Shown: positions 7,889-14,393 of the stretch, in pieces | Layout of the letters: each line of letters begins with the position of its first letter | How positions within the stretch are numbered: the first letter of the stretch is position 1 | NCBI GenBank assembly: GCA_964469555.1 | Contig: CAYYAQ010000131.1 | Coordinates: forward strand, 1-14,393 | Source: CAYYAQ01 sp964469555 | GTDB taxonomy: Bacteria > Planctomycetota > UBA1135 > UBA2386 | DNA length: 14,393 nucleotides | Reading direction: 5' to 3' | Position numbers and translations under genes: made by a program | The notes under the pieces: generated by a model | What the model saw: only the letters and a program-made list of their open reading frames with translations | What the model was told of the DNA's origin: nothing | The model's database searches: none

Positions 7889-8788
7889 ATGCCACGACAA
7901 GTAGATTGGAGCGGGGTATTCCCCGCGATCCCCACCCAGTTCCACGACGACTTCTCCCTCGACCTCCCGTCGACCCAAAAGCACGTCGAAGCCCTGCTCG
8001 ACGCCGGCATCCACGGCATCATCATGCTCGGCACGATCGGCGAGAACTGCTCGCTGACCCTCGACGAAAAGGTCCAGGTGCTGCGCGCCACACGCGAGGT
8101 GGTCGGGAGCAAGGTGCCGGTCCTGAACGGCGTCGCGGAGTTCACGACACACGGTGCGGCTGAAACCGGGCTCGCGGCGAAGAAAGCCGGTGTCGACGGA
8201 CTGATGCTCATGCCGGCAATGGTCTACAAGGCCGATCCGCGGGAGACGATCAACCACTTCCGCACCGTCGCGGCAGCCGTCGACCTGCCGATCATCTGCT
8301 ACAACAACCCGCCGGTCTACGGCGTGGACATCACGCCAGCGATGTTCCAGGAGCTCTCCGACGTCGACAACCTGGTCGTCATCAAGGAAGCGTCCGGTGA
8401 CGTGCGGCGCATCACCGATCTCTTCAACGCCCTCGGTGATCGCTACAAGATCTTCTCCGGTGTCGACGACGTCGCGCTCGAGAGTATCATGCTCGGGTGC
8501 ACCGGTTGGGTATCCGGCCTGGTCGACGCCTTCCCGCGGGAGAACTGCCTGATGTGGGATGCCGCGATCGCAAAGGACTACGAGCGCGCCCGCGTGATCT
8601 ACCGTTGGCACATGCCGATGCTTCAGTTCGACAGCCATCCCAAGCTCGTGCAGTACATCAAGCTGACGTGCCAGGAGATGGGCTACGGCACGGAGACCGT
8701 GCGCGCGCCGCGCTTGCCCTTGGTCGGCGAGGAACGCGAGCGCATCCTGAAGATCGTCCGCGACAGCAAGGCCACCCGTCCCGAGTAG
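7889..8788 (+). CDS. DapA-superfamily (DHDPS/NAL) enzyme, probable 1-pyrroline-4-hydroxy-2-carboxylate deaminase
   Basis: This 299-residue protein starts at ATG 7889 (MPRQVDWSGVFPAIPTQF); an upstream ATG at 7760 would add an unrelated, low-complexity leader. It is a complete (beta/alpha)8 Schiff-base aldolase/lyase: GTIGEN (48-53), catalytic Tyr in CYNNP (Y138), Schiff-base lysine in VVIKEASGD (K166), and FSGVDD (189-194). The second Thr of the DHDPS GTTGE motif is Ile (I50), arguing against true dihydrodipicolinate synthase. WSGVFPA-x-x-TQF, MVYKADPRETI, SGDVRRITDL, HPKLVQYIKL and RAPRLPLVGEERERI closely match, from memory, enzymes deaminating 1-pyrroline-4-hydroxy-2-carboxylate to 2-oxoglutarate semialdehyde in hydroxyproline breakdown. 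The convergent neighbour, a cyclodeaminase-family enzyme, fits imino-acid metabolism. No racemase or amino-acid oxidase gene of that pathway is in the window. No good Shine-Dalgarno sequence precedes the start. Confidence 0.88.
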   Translation: MPRQVDWSGVFPAIPTQFHDDFSLDLPSTQKHVEALLDAGIHGIIMLGTIGENCSLTLDEKVQVLRATREVVGSKVPVLNGVAEFTTHGAAETGLAAKKAGVDGLMLMPAMVYKADPRETINHFRTVAAAVDLPIICYNNPPVYGVDITPAMFQELSDVDNLVVIKEASGDVRRITDLFNALGDRYKIFSGVDDVALESIMLGCTGWVSGLVDAFPRENCLMWDAAIAKDYERARVIYRWHMPMLQFDSHPKLVQYIKLTCQEMGYGTETVRAPRLPLVGEERERILKIVRDSKATRPE

Positions 8789-8789
8789 T

Positions 8790-8818
8790 CCGCGCCGGCC
8801 TACGTGCTGGCGACGCGG
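8790..8818. terminator. Possible bidirectional hairpin between convergent stops
   Basis: CCGCG CCGGC - loop CTACGT - GCTGG (bulge CGA) CGCGG can fold into two 5-bp stems with one G-U pair. It spans the 11-bp gap between the DapA-like stop and the cyclodeaminase-like stop and extends into the last codons of the latter. There is no T-tract; the call rests on position and pairing. Confidence 0.3.
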
Positions 8819-9744
8819 TAAGCGAGGCCAGCGCCGACGAGATCGCTCAGTGCCATCCCGATCGACTTGAACAGCGTGATCTCCTCGGCGCTCTCCCGCA
8901 GGGGAACCGTGCCGGCACACATCTGCGTGAGCTCGCCGACGACGCTCTCCTTCGTGATCACGCCTTGGGAGATCGGCACGAGGATTTCTCCGCCTTCCTT
9001 GAAGCAGTTCACGTAGCTGTCGGCGTAGAGCTTCGACTTGGCAACCAGCGCGGTGTCGCACTCGCGCTTGGTCGCGTGATGGTTGCCGATGAAGTCGGTG
9101 TGGGTCCCTGGCTTGATCCAGTCGCCGTTGACAAGCGGTTCGGGTGAACCGGTCGCCGCGACGACAATGTCAGCCTCTCCGCACGCCGACTCCACGTCGC
9201 TCGCCACCGTGATGTCGATGGCCGACAACTCTGCGGACATCTGGTCGACGACGGCCTGCGCCTTCGCCGGGGTTCTCCCCCATACCAGCACGCGGTCAAT
9301 GGGACGCACGCTGGCCTGCGCACGGATGATGTAGGAAGCGAGGTTGCCGGTGCCGAGGAGGAGAAGCGTCTTCGAGTCCTCGCGCGAAAGCAGTCGCGAA
9401 GCCAGTCCCGAGACTCCCGCGGTGCGCCAGTAGGTGACGCTGGTCCCGTCCACGAGCGCCAGTGGTACACCGTGCTTGCGATCGAACACCATGATCTTCG
9501 AGTACAGCCCGTCGTATTCCGGTCGCGGGTTGTCCGGGAAGTAGGTGAACGCCTTCACTCCGATAATGGAATCATTCCACGAGGGCAGCACGGCGAACGC
9601 GTTCGTGTTGTCGTCCTTGTCGTCGAGCAAGAAGACCTGGCGCGGCGGCATGGTGAACTCGCCAGCGAACGCTTGCTGCAATTCGTCTACGAGGTCGGGG
9701 TAGCTGAGGGCTGCGTGAACTTCTTCGGCACTGATGATCTTCAT
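8800..9744 (-). CDS. Ornithine cyclodeaminase / mu-crystallin family protein (probable imino-acid reductase-type)
   Basis: This 314-residue protein has the usual length for the family. Visible signatures: GVKAF with Lys64, RTAGVSGLAS with Arg107 (substrate carboxylate binding in relatives), the NAD(P) loop LLLLGTGNLASY (127-138), ADIVVAATGS (191-200), THTDFIGNHHATKREC (214-229), and the C-terminal helix EEITLFKSIGMALSDLVGA (287-305). In bacterial ornithine cyclodeaminase the G-x-D-x-P-G-K-x-E segment carries the catalytic Asp. Here the aligned position is His222 in IGNHHATKRE, so genuine ornithine cyclodeaminase activity is unlikely. Relatives without that Asp include delta1-pyrroline-2-carboxylate reductases and other imine reductases. 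The convergent DapA-like deaminase supports a role in proline or hydroxyproline imine metabolism, which is inference. The gene starts 54 bp after the sulfatase stop on the same strand and may be the last gene of that unit. Confidence 0.9.
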   Translation of the reverse strand: MKIISAEEVHAALSYPDLVDELQQAFAGEFTMPPRQVFLLDDKDDNTNAFAVLPSWNDSIIGVKAFTYFPDNPRPEYDGLYSKIMVFDRKHGVPLALVDGTSVTYWRTAGVSGLASRLLSREDSKTLLLLGTGNLASYIIRAQASVRPIDRVLVWGRTPAKAQAVVDQMSAELSAIDITVASDVESACGEADIVVAATGSPEPLVNGDWIKPGTHTDFIGNHHATKRECDTALVAKSKLYADSYVNCFKEGGEILVPISQGVITKESVVGELTQMCAGTVPLRESAEEITLFKSIGMALSDLVGAGLAYRVAST

Positions 9745-9746
9745 GG

Positions 9747-9763
9747 CAATGGGAGCGCCATTG
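9747..9763 (-). promoter_or_regulatory. Inverted repeat just upstream of the cyclodeaminase-like start
   Basis: CAATGG-GAGCG-CCATTG is a perfect 6-bp inverted repeat ending 2 bases before the start codon, where a ribosome-binding site would be expected; no clear Shine-Dalgarno sequence is present. A leader hairpin here could affect translation, or the repeat could be an operator or chance. Confidence 0.3.
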
Positions 9764-9798
9764 AAGGCGGGTGTATGAAAGATGCAAGCCTGATGCCG

Positions 9799-11616
9799 CT
9801 ATCGTCCGCCACCGACGCGGGTCAGCATCAGGAGCCGGAACTGCATGACCTCCGTTCCGGCGATCTCCCGGGCCCGGAGAGTGAGCTTGCCACGTCCTTT
9901 TTCCAGGCGAATACGGCCCAGCTGCATCGACGCGAAGTCCCGGACGTACGACTCCCGCCGGGGCACGCGGTCGTTCTCCCCGCCGCGGACTGGCGGATCG
10001 TGAGGCTTCGTCACCCGCCCCCGCACGGAGTTGCCGCGGAACGCGAGCTCGACGGTCGAGCCGACGTCGGGTTCGGCGCAGGCATAGTGGATCTCCACGG
10101 CGTACTCCCCAGCACCCTTCGCATCGACCTCGATGTCCCAGGTGATCTCGTCCTCGATGCTCTTCCAGTTGCGGAAATAGGAACAGTTGGGGAACCGGTT
10201 GGAACGCTGGATTCCACCGCGAGTCTTGGCGTCCCGAGCCGGGAGCTGCGTTCGCGCGAACTCAGGGTGCCCGACGGTGAATGGTCGCTTGTCCGGACGA
10301 AGCTCCGCGAGCACATCGGTGCGCCAGTTGCGGACCGCGTTCCGCAACCGCACGGTCACCTTGGGTAGTTCGACGCTCACATCCCGACGCTGCCCCGGAT
10401 CCTTGATCATGTCGTACAGTCGCCCCTTGTGATCCAACCGGTGGCGCTGCGTCCGCACGCTCACCCGCTTGCGCCAGTGCGAGAAGATCATGCGGTCCGG
10501 CCAGCGTCGCGCGACGGCTGCGGACTCGGACGAGCGGAGAAGAAGAGGCGCGAGCGAAGTCCCGTCGAAGGGCCGCTTCGCGCTATCGACGCCAGTGAGA
10601 CCGGCCAGGTCTGCGAGGGTCGGCAGGAGATCGATCGCCGCACCGATCTGCCGCACACTCTTGCCTCGGAGGATGCGGCCCGGCCAACGAACCAGCAGTG
10701 GCGTGCGCACACCGCCCTCATCGGTCGAACCCTTCCTGCCGCGCATCCCGCCGTTGAAGCGCCAACCGTTTGGACCGTTGTCGGTGAAGAAGACCACGAT
10801 CGTCTCATCCGCGATTTCGAGCGCGTCGAGCTTCCGCAGGAGTCGACCGACGTTCCAATCGATGTTCTCGCACATCGCCAACGCAGCGCGGACGTGGCCG
10901 ATGTTCTCCTTGTCGGGTTGATGGTGATGGCGAATCAATCGCTTGTCCGCAAACTTCTTCCAGAAGCGGTCCGGCACCTGCATCGGCGAGTGCGGAGTGT
11001 TCAGTGCGAGATAGGCGAAGAAGGGCTTGCCCCCCCGCTCGTGTCGCCCCATGAAGTCGATCACTCGATCGGTGAAGTCGTCGGCGGCGAATCCGTTCCC
11101 TCGCACGATCTTGCCGTTGTGCTCGAGCGGCGGGCTGAAGTAGTCGCCCCAGTGCCCGGAACAGAACCCGTAGAACTCGTCGAACCCGCGCCCGTTCGGA
11201 TGGTACGGATACTGCATCCCGTTGTGCCACTTGCCGAAAGCACCGGTGGCGTAGCCCCCCGCGCGGAATACGTCCGCGATGGTCCGCTCGTCGAGATCCA
11301 ATCGCTCGCCGCCAGCCGAAGTGCTCGAGACACCGCAGCGAGGGTGGTAACGGCCTGTCAAGAACTCGGCGCGAGTCGGTGAGCAGACCGGACAGACGAA
11401 GAACCGCTCGAAGTTCGCGCCATCTCTGGCCAGGCTGTCGATGTGCGGTGTACCCAGGTTGGTGTTGCCGTTGAGACTGAGATCACCCCAACCCTGGTCA
11501 TCGGTGAGGATCACCAGGACGTTCGGCTTCGCTCTCCGCTCCTGTGCGGGCACTCGCGCCTGGAGCAGCGCGAACGCAGTCAGCATCAAGGCGAAAAGTC
11601 GAAAGGAACAACGCAC
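9799..11616 (-). CDS. Secreted type I (formylglycine) sulfatase with extra C-terminal beta-rich domain
   Basis: From GTG 11616 the protein has 605 residues. This start gives a clean signal peptide (MRCSFRLFALMLTAFALLQARVPAQ). Codons upstream (11676-11617) are in frame but match the lost tail of the preceding DUF2071 protein. ATG 11661, overlapping that gene's stop as TGATG, is an alternative start by reinitiation; an AAGAGG abuts the GTG too closely to be decisive. Catalytic features: TDDQGWGD metal site (38-45), CSPTR with Cys78 as the formylglycine precursor, GKWHNG (129-134), TDNG (278-281) and GRKGSTDEGG (293-302). It should hydrolyse sulfate esters outside the cytoplasm after formylglycine maturation; the substrate is unknown. 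Residues about 475-605 form a separate module (TWDIEV, GEYAVEIHYACAEPDVGS) similar to the end of the multidomain protein at 2-3721. It is probably co-transcribed with the DUF2071 and VCBS genes. Confidence 0.9.
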   Translation of the reverse strand: MRCSFRLFALMLTAFALLQARVPAQERRAKPNVLVILTDDQGWGDLSLNGNTNLGTPHIDSLARDGANFERFFVCPVCSPTRAEFLTGRYHPRCGVSSTSAGGERLDLDERTIADVFRAGGYATGAFGKWHNGMQYPYHPNGRGFDEFYGFCSGHWGDYFSPPLEHNGKIVRGNGFAADDFTDRVIDFMGRHERGGKPFFAYLALNTPHSPMQVPDRFWKKFADKRLIRHHHQPDKENIGHVRAALAMCENIDWNVGRLLRKLDALEIADETIVVFFTDNGPNGWRFNGGMRGRKGSTDEGGVRTPLLVRWPGRILRGKSVRQIGAAIDLLPTLADLAGLTGVDSAKRPFDGTSLAPLLLRSSESAAVARRWPDRMIFSHWRKRVSVRTQRHRLDHKGRLYDMIKDPGQRRDVSVELPKVTVRLRNAVRNWRTDVLAELRPDKRPFTVGHPEFARTQLPARDAKTRGGIQRSNRFPNCSYFRNWKSIEDEITWDIEVDAKGAGEYAVEIHYACAEPDVGSTVELAFRGNSVRGRVTKPHDPPVRGGENDRVPRRESYVRDFASMQLGRIRLEKGRGKLTLRAREIAGTEVMQFRLLMLTRVGGGR

Positions 11617-11660
11617 CCTCTTGGGCGGCAAGTGGATCGTGAACTCCGTGCGCGCCTGCA

Positions 11661-12407
11661 TCAGCACGCTGTGCACCGAGGAGATACCGAGGAGACATCG
11701 CCTGTCGGAACCAAACCGAGACGGTCGAGCAACCCAAAGCGCGCCAGTCGCAGCTTGCCCACGGTCGTGTGCAGACGATCGTGCCAGATCGCGTAGCTGC
11801 CAAGCCGACTGTCGCGGCGATGGAAGTAACCCTCCAGAGGCTGGGTCAGCAAAACCAACCCTGTCTCCAGGTCGGGGAATCCGGACATCTCATCCGGTGC
11901 AGTGCCCGAGTCCTCGATCTCCAGCTCCGCGGGCGCCCAGTCGCTCTTCGTGTTCATGCTGTACTTCCGGTAGCGACCCGCGGACTCGTCGTAGTCGCAT
12001 TCGAAACGAATTCGAGCGCCGTGCCACGGGAGTCGCCACAGAAACCGAGGAACCCCGACGCTGATCGAATCGAGCGAGGTGCCGAAGAACCAGGCCACGT
12101 GCTTGCCTGTCTTTGTGTCGGTGACGTAGGCGCGGTAGTTCGTCTGCCCGAAACTCAACTTCGGCCACGGACAGCGAACGAATCTGAAGTCCCTGTCGAG
12201 GAACGAAACCACGGAGACCAGCGCCTTGCTCGATCCATCGGCGCTCGTGATCGTATCCAACTCGAATCGCTCGTGAACATGGACGCGCAGAGCCTCTGGC
12301 TCGACCTCGTACGTCACGATCGCAAGGTGTGAGAGCGTGGTGTTGACGTCGATCCCGGACGTCGGCGGCGCCACGAGCAAGGTCGGGTCGAACTGCATCG
12401 GCTCCAT
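11661..12407 (-). pseudogene. DUF2071 (YqjF-like) protein with frameshifted C-terminus
   Basis: The frame encodes 248 residues, starting 6 bp after the VCBS gene stop. DUF2071/YqjF patterns are clear: TLSHLAIVTYEV (24-35), HERFELDT (45-52), ALVSVVSFLDRDFRF (62-76), SFGQTNYRAYV (85-95), WFFGTSLDS (106-114), RFLWRLPWHGARI (121-133), KSDWAPAELEIED (154-166), GFPDLETGLVLLTQPLEGYFHRRD (in 176-199) and GSYAIWHDRLH (203-213). The family is uncharacterised. After V241 the frame runs into SPRCTAC-stop, whereas the family ending, as I recall it (HSVL-x-Q-x-x-TEF-x-I-x-LPP-x-x-V), is found at once in another frame from 11676. An 11-bp tandem duplication explains the shift. About 20 C-terminal residues are lost, so the protein may be partly functional; hence 'frameshifted' rather than certainly dead. 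Confidence 0.8.
11674..11695 (-). repeat. 11-bp tandem duplication causing a frameshift
   Basis: On the minus strand the sequence reads TCTCCTCGGTA then TCTCCTCGGTG, two adjacent copies differing only at the last base. Removing one copy turns GDVSSV-SPRCTAC into GDVSSV-HSVLMQARTEF, restoring the DUF2071-type ending. Eleven bases is not a multiple of three, so the duplication accounts for the shift. Confidence 0.9.
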
Positions 12408-12413
12408 GGTCCA

Positions 12414-13583
12414 CTACCGCTGAAACAAAACCTGCGTACCTTCCTTGCCTGCAGTGACGAGGTCCATCTTGCCGTCGCCATTCATGTCCCTCGCGCGGAT
12501 CTGCAAGCCCGTGCCCACGCCCTTGGCGATCAGGTGCCGCGTGAACCGTTGCCTGGCACGGTCCCAGGTGTAGCAGTAGAGCGCGGCTGGCTCCTTGCCC
12601 CCTGGATCGCCGCCCGAGTGCGCCCGCACCCTCTTGCCGGTAATCAGGTCGGGTTGCCCATCGCCGGTCAGGTCAGCCCAGGTCAACGCGTGCGCCTGCG
12701 ACCAGCTCTTGTCGATCAGGTGGCGCTTCCACCGCGTCTTGCCGTCCTTGGGTTCGAGCTGTTCATGGTAGTGCACGCCGTAGTTGTGCCCGCTGCCCCA
12801 GAGCATGTCGTTGCGTCCGTCGCCATTGAGATCGACCACGATGACCGGACACGACGCGCCGGGCAGCGCGAAGTCCTTGTGCAGCTTCCAGAGTCCTGGC
12901 TTCGCGGGTCGCTCGTACCACCCACCGCCGAACACGATGTCCTCGCGCCCGTCGCCGTTGAGGTCGCCGAAGCCCTGCCCGTGGCCGTTGCCCTTGATCG
13001 CGACGAACACGCGCGTGGCTGTCGGCTTGCCCTTTCCGGTCTTGCCGAGCTTCCAGTAGGACATGGGATTGCGAGCGTTCCAGCTGTTGACCATGAACTC
13101 GGGCGTGCCGTCGCCATCCATGTCGCGCAACCACGCCGCCTCGTTCGATCCCTGCTTTGTGTCCACCAGCAGATGTCGCGGCCAGAGCTTGCCGAACTTC
13201 AACCCCTGCTTGCCCGGGTTCTGATACCAGTGCAGCTGCGACTCCATGAACGGGATCGACAGCACGTCGAGCCTACCGTCGCCATTGACGTCGTACAGGA
13301 ACTCGCCGTTGGTCGCGGAATAGTCCTTTCCGAACTCCGCGATCGCGCGCAGCGGACGCGGCGTGTAGTCGGGACCGGCGAACCAGAACCGCCCCGCCAC
13401 GATGTCGAGCACACCGTCCTTGTTCACATCACCGACGTCGCATCCCTCGTTCGTGTCGACCACCAGCAGTTTCACGCGGAAGCTCAGCGGCTTGCCTTCC
13501 TTGGCGATGGAGGGCGTGTCTTGAGCTGCAGACACCGAGGCGAGCAGCAAGACACACAGCATGGAGAGTCGTCTCGGCATCAT
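12414..13583 (-). CDS. Secreted FG-GAP/VCBS-repeat protein, probable seven-bladed propeller
   Basis: This 389-residue protein has a signal peptide (MMPRRLSMLCVLLLASVSAA|Q). Seven calcium-loop motifs of the form D-x-[ND]-x-DG-x-x-[DE] begin near residues 52, 98, 154, 207, 251, 304 and 366 (for example DVNKDGVLD, DLNGDGRED, DMNGDGKMD). They are spaced 44-62 residues apart, as expected for one per blade of a seven-bladed beta-propeller. Such proteins are secreted, bind Ca2+ and are usually non-enzymatic or of unknown activity. The ATG at 13583 overlaps the upstream stop in ATGATG, with GAGGA 3 bases before the first ATG and 6 before the second (13580), so the second may be the true start. Translation is probably coupled to the upstream PVC haem-domain fragment. 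DUF2071 follows 6 bp downstream. Family assignment is firm; function is not. Confidence 0.92.
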   Translation of the reverse strand: MMPRRLSMLCVLLLASVSAAQDTPSIAKEGKPLSFRVKLLVVDTNEGCDVGDVNKDGVLDIVAGRFWFAGPDYTPRPLRAIAEFGKDYSATNGEFLYDVNGDGRLDVLSIPFMESQLHWYQNPGKQGLKFGKLWPRHLLVDTKQGSNEAAWLRDMDGDGTPEFMVNSWNARNPMSYWKLGKTGKGKPTATRVFVAIKGNGHGQGFGDLNGDGREDIVFGGGWYERPAKPGLWKLHKDFALPGASCPVIVVDLNGDGRNDMLWGSGHNYGVHYHEQLEPKDGKTRWKRHLIDKSWSQAHALTWADLTGDGQPDLITGKRVRAHSGGDPGGKEPAALYCYTWDRARQRFTRHLIAKGVGTGLQIRARDMNGDGKMDLVTAGKEGTQVLFQR

Positions 13584-14185
13584 CGTTCCTCGCTCATTGT
13601 CTGCCGCAGTCGCGAAACGGCCTTGGACCCTCTGACATCCCGCATCTCCACCGAGATGGACGGAGCACGGTTCGAGGCCCCGATGTAAAAGACGATATCA
13701 TGGCTCCCCTTGCCGAGGTTGAGGCGCGCATTGCCCCGACGGAACTTGATCGCGTCGCCGTTCCTCCACGCCTTGACGTGTTTCCCGTTGGCGAGTCGAA
13801 GGTCAACTCTCCCCGGCGTGGTCACCTCGATGGCGAAACGCAGGAAACGGTCGCCATCGCCAAACACCGAGGCGTCGTCCAGCGGAATCGAACCGTTGAC
13901 GAGCGCGAATGCCACGCGCCACTGCGAGAGATCCGGGTTCTTGGCGACGGCCTCGGGCTTGATCGACGCAGACTTTGTGGCATCCGACTCGAGCACCGTG
14001 AACGAGCGCACGAACTGGGCCTTCGGCAGGCGAAACTTGCCGGGCTTGCCCAGCTGCGACATGAAGGCCACGAGGTGCGCGAATTCCTCCGGTTGCAACG
14101 CTACGGTCAGTGCCGGGGGCATCAGTGAAGTCGGGCTGACGAAACTCGATTCCATCTGTTTCTTGGCGAGGGTGTGCTCCTTCCC
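13580..14185 (-). pseudogene. C-terminal fragment of a PVC-type haem-binding protein
   Basis: In this frame, family-like sequence begins abruptly at GKEHTLAKKQMESSF (about 14185) and continues SPTSLMPPALTVALQPEEFAHLVAFMSQLG. This is the closing part of the PVC-type haem c domain and matches the segment ending SLMPEGL...LIRYLRTLG in the large protein at the left end. It then runs about 150 residues through a beta-rich C-terminal region (RFAIEVTTPGRVDLRLANG, NLGKGSHDIVFYIG) that I cannot name, and ends at a stop overlapping the VCBS start by 4 bp. The CxxCH site and everything before it are absent. Upstream of the junction this frame is meaningless, with dihydropyrimidinase-like sequence in another frame instead. 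The 4-bp coupling to the VCBS gene suggests the intact PVC protein was once the preceding gene of the operon. No convincing start codon exists for the fragment. Confidence 0.75.
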
Positions 14186-14186
14186 G

Positions 14187-14393
14187 GTAATTGGCGGCAC
14201 TGAAAGACGCGTAGTTGTGCAGCGTCTCACCGTACACCGGCATCCCCGCTGACCGGGCCGCGGCCACCGCCTGGATGCCCTCAACAGCGCTCACGTGTAC
14301 GAAGTAGATCGGGCACGACTTGAGCTCTGCCAGCCTCGTGACCCGCCGGAACGACACGTCCTCCGACTCCCGGGAAAAGCCGACCTTCCAGTC
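14187..14393 (-). pseudogene. Dihydropyrimidinase/hydantoinase-like fragment (cut by window edge and by an out-of-frame junction)
   Basis: The frame is open to the right edge, so the gene starts outside the window. Visible residues read RLAELKSCPIYFVHVS, then VEGIQAVAAARSAGMPVYGETLHNYASFSAANY. This fits the cyclic amidohydrolase family (dihydropyrimidinase, D-hydantoinase): [LY]-[YV]-[FV]-VHVS with the metal-binding His of the binuclear centre, followed about 25 residues later by the VYGET strand. Homology stops at about 14187. The frame then continues as unrelated sequence to 13803 while the PVC haem-domain C-terminus takes over in a different frame. The rest of the barrel, including the later metal ligands, is missing, so this copy cannot be active. 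A real deletion or an assembly join are both possible. Confidence 0.65.

Noticed and set aside
7826..9061. Long minus-strand open frame (411 codons) antisense to the DapA-like gene
   Set aside because: The plus-strand gene has all DapA-family motifs; the antisense product is His/Arg/Asp-rich and resembles no family.
12534..13688. Long plus-strand open frame antisense to the VCBS gene
   Set aside because: The minus strand encodes seven clear DxNxDG repeats with a signal peptide; the antisense frame has none of the features of a real protein.
13803..14186. Continuation of the dihydropyrimidinase-like frame past the junction
   Set aside because: After about 14187 the translation loses all family resemblance and overlaps the coherent PVC-domain frame; it is read-through, not coding.
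1..14393. CRISPR arrays, tRNA/rRNA genes, transposases, integrases, toxin-antitoxin or known anti-phage genes
   Set aside because: Looked for by eye on both strands; no spaced direct-repeat array, no cloverleaf-like or rRNA-like stretch, and no product resembling mobile or defence families was seen.

Overview
The window is GC-rich, gene-dense bacterial DNA that looks like a chromosome segment of a planctomycete (Planctomycetota, PVC superphylum). The basis is protein families typical of that group: a giant PVC-type beta-propeller / HEAT / CxxCH haem-binding protein, a second PVC haem-domain C-terminus, a secreted sulfatase with an extra C-terminal domain, an FG-GAP/VCBS propeller protein, and several signal-peptide proteins. 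No tRNA, rRNA, CRISPR array, insertion sequence or phage gene was recognised.

Layout. (1) 2-3721 (+): 3' part of a multidomain secreted protein whose start lies outside the window: ceramidase-like domain, PVC-type dehydrogenase propeller, HEAT-like helices, haem c domain and a C-terminal beta-sandwich. (2) 3898-5661 (-): a small secreted protein ending like Skp/OmpH, the broken remnant of a larger gene, and a SAM-dependent methyltransferase. (3) 5744-8788 (+): a DUF374 lysophospholipid-type acyltransferase, an unrecognised secreted protein, and a DapA-superfamily lyase/deaminase closest to the hydroxyproline-pathway deaminase. (4) 8800-14393 (-): an ornithine cyclodeaminase/mu-crystallin family enzyme convergent with the DapA-like gene, preceded by a tight block running from the right edge: dihydropyrimidinase-like fragment, PVC haem-domain fragment, VCBS propeller protein, DUF2071 (YqjF-like) protein and sulfatase.

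How the genes may work together. The DapA-like and cyclodeaminase-like enzymes form a plausible pair for catabolism of hydroxyproline or cyclic imino acids. The VCBS, DUF2071 and sulfatase genes are packed with a 4-bp overlap, a 6-bp gap and a TGATG junction, so they are probably co-transcribed. Together with the haem proteins they fit the extracellular polymer-degrading lifestyle of planctomycetes, but no substrate can be read from the sequence.

The most striking feature is a cluster of disrupted genes. An 11-bp tandem duplication frameshifts the end of the DUF2071 gene and leaves its conserved tail fused in frame to the sulfatase. A nonsense codon and a frameshift break a remnant at 4453-4898. 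An out-of-frame junction at about 14186 joins a dihydropyrimidinase-like gene to a PVC haem-domain C-terminus. These are either real gene decay or rearrangement, or assembly errors; read-level evidence would separate the two. I found no clearly new multi-gene system. The most unusual items are the multidomain fusion at the left end, the shared C-terminal domain of that protein and the sulfatase, and the disrupted junctions.
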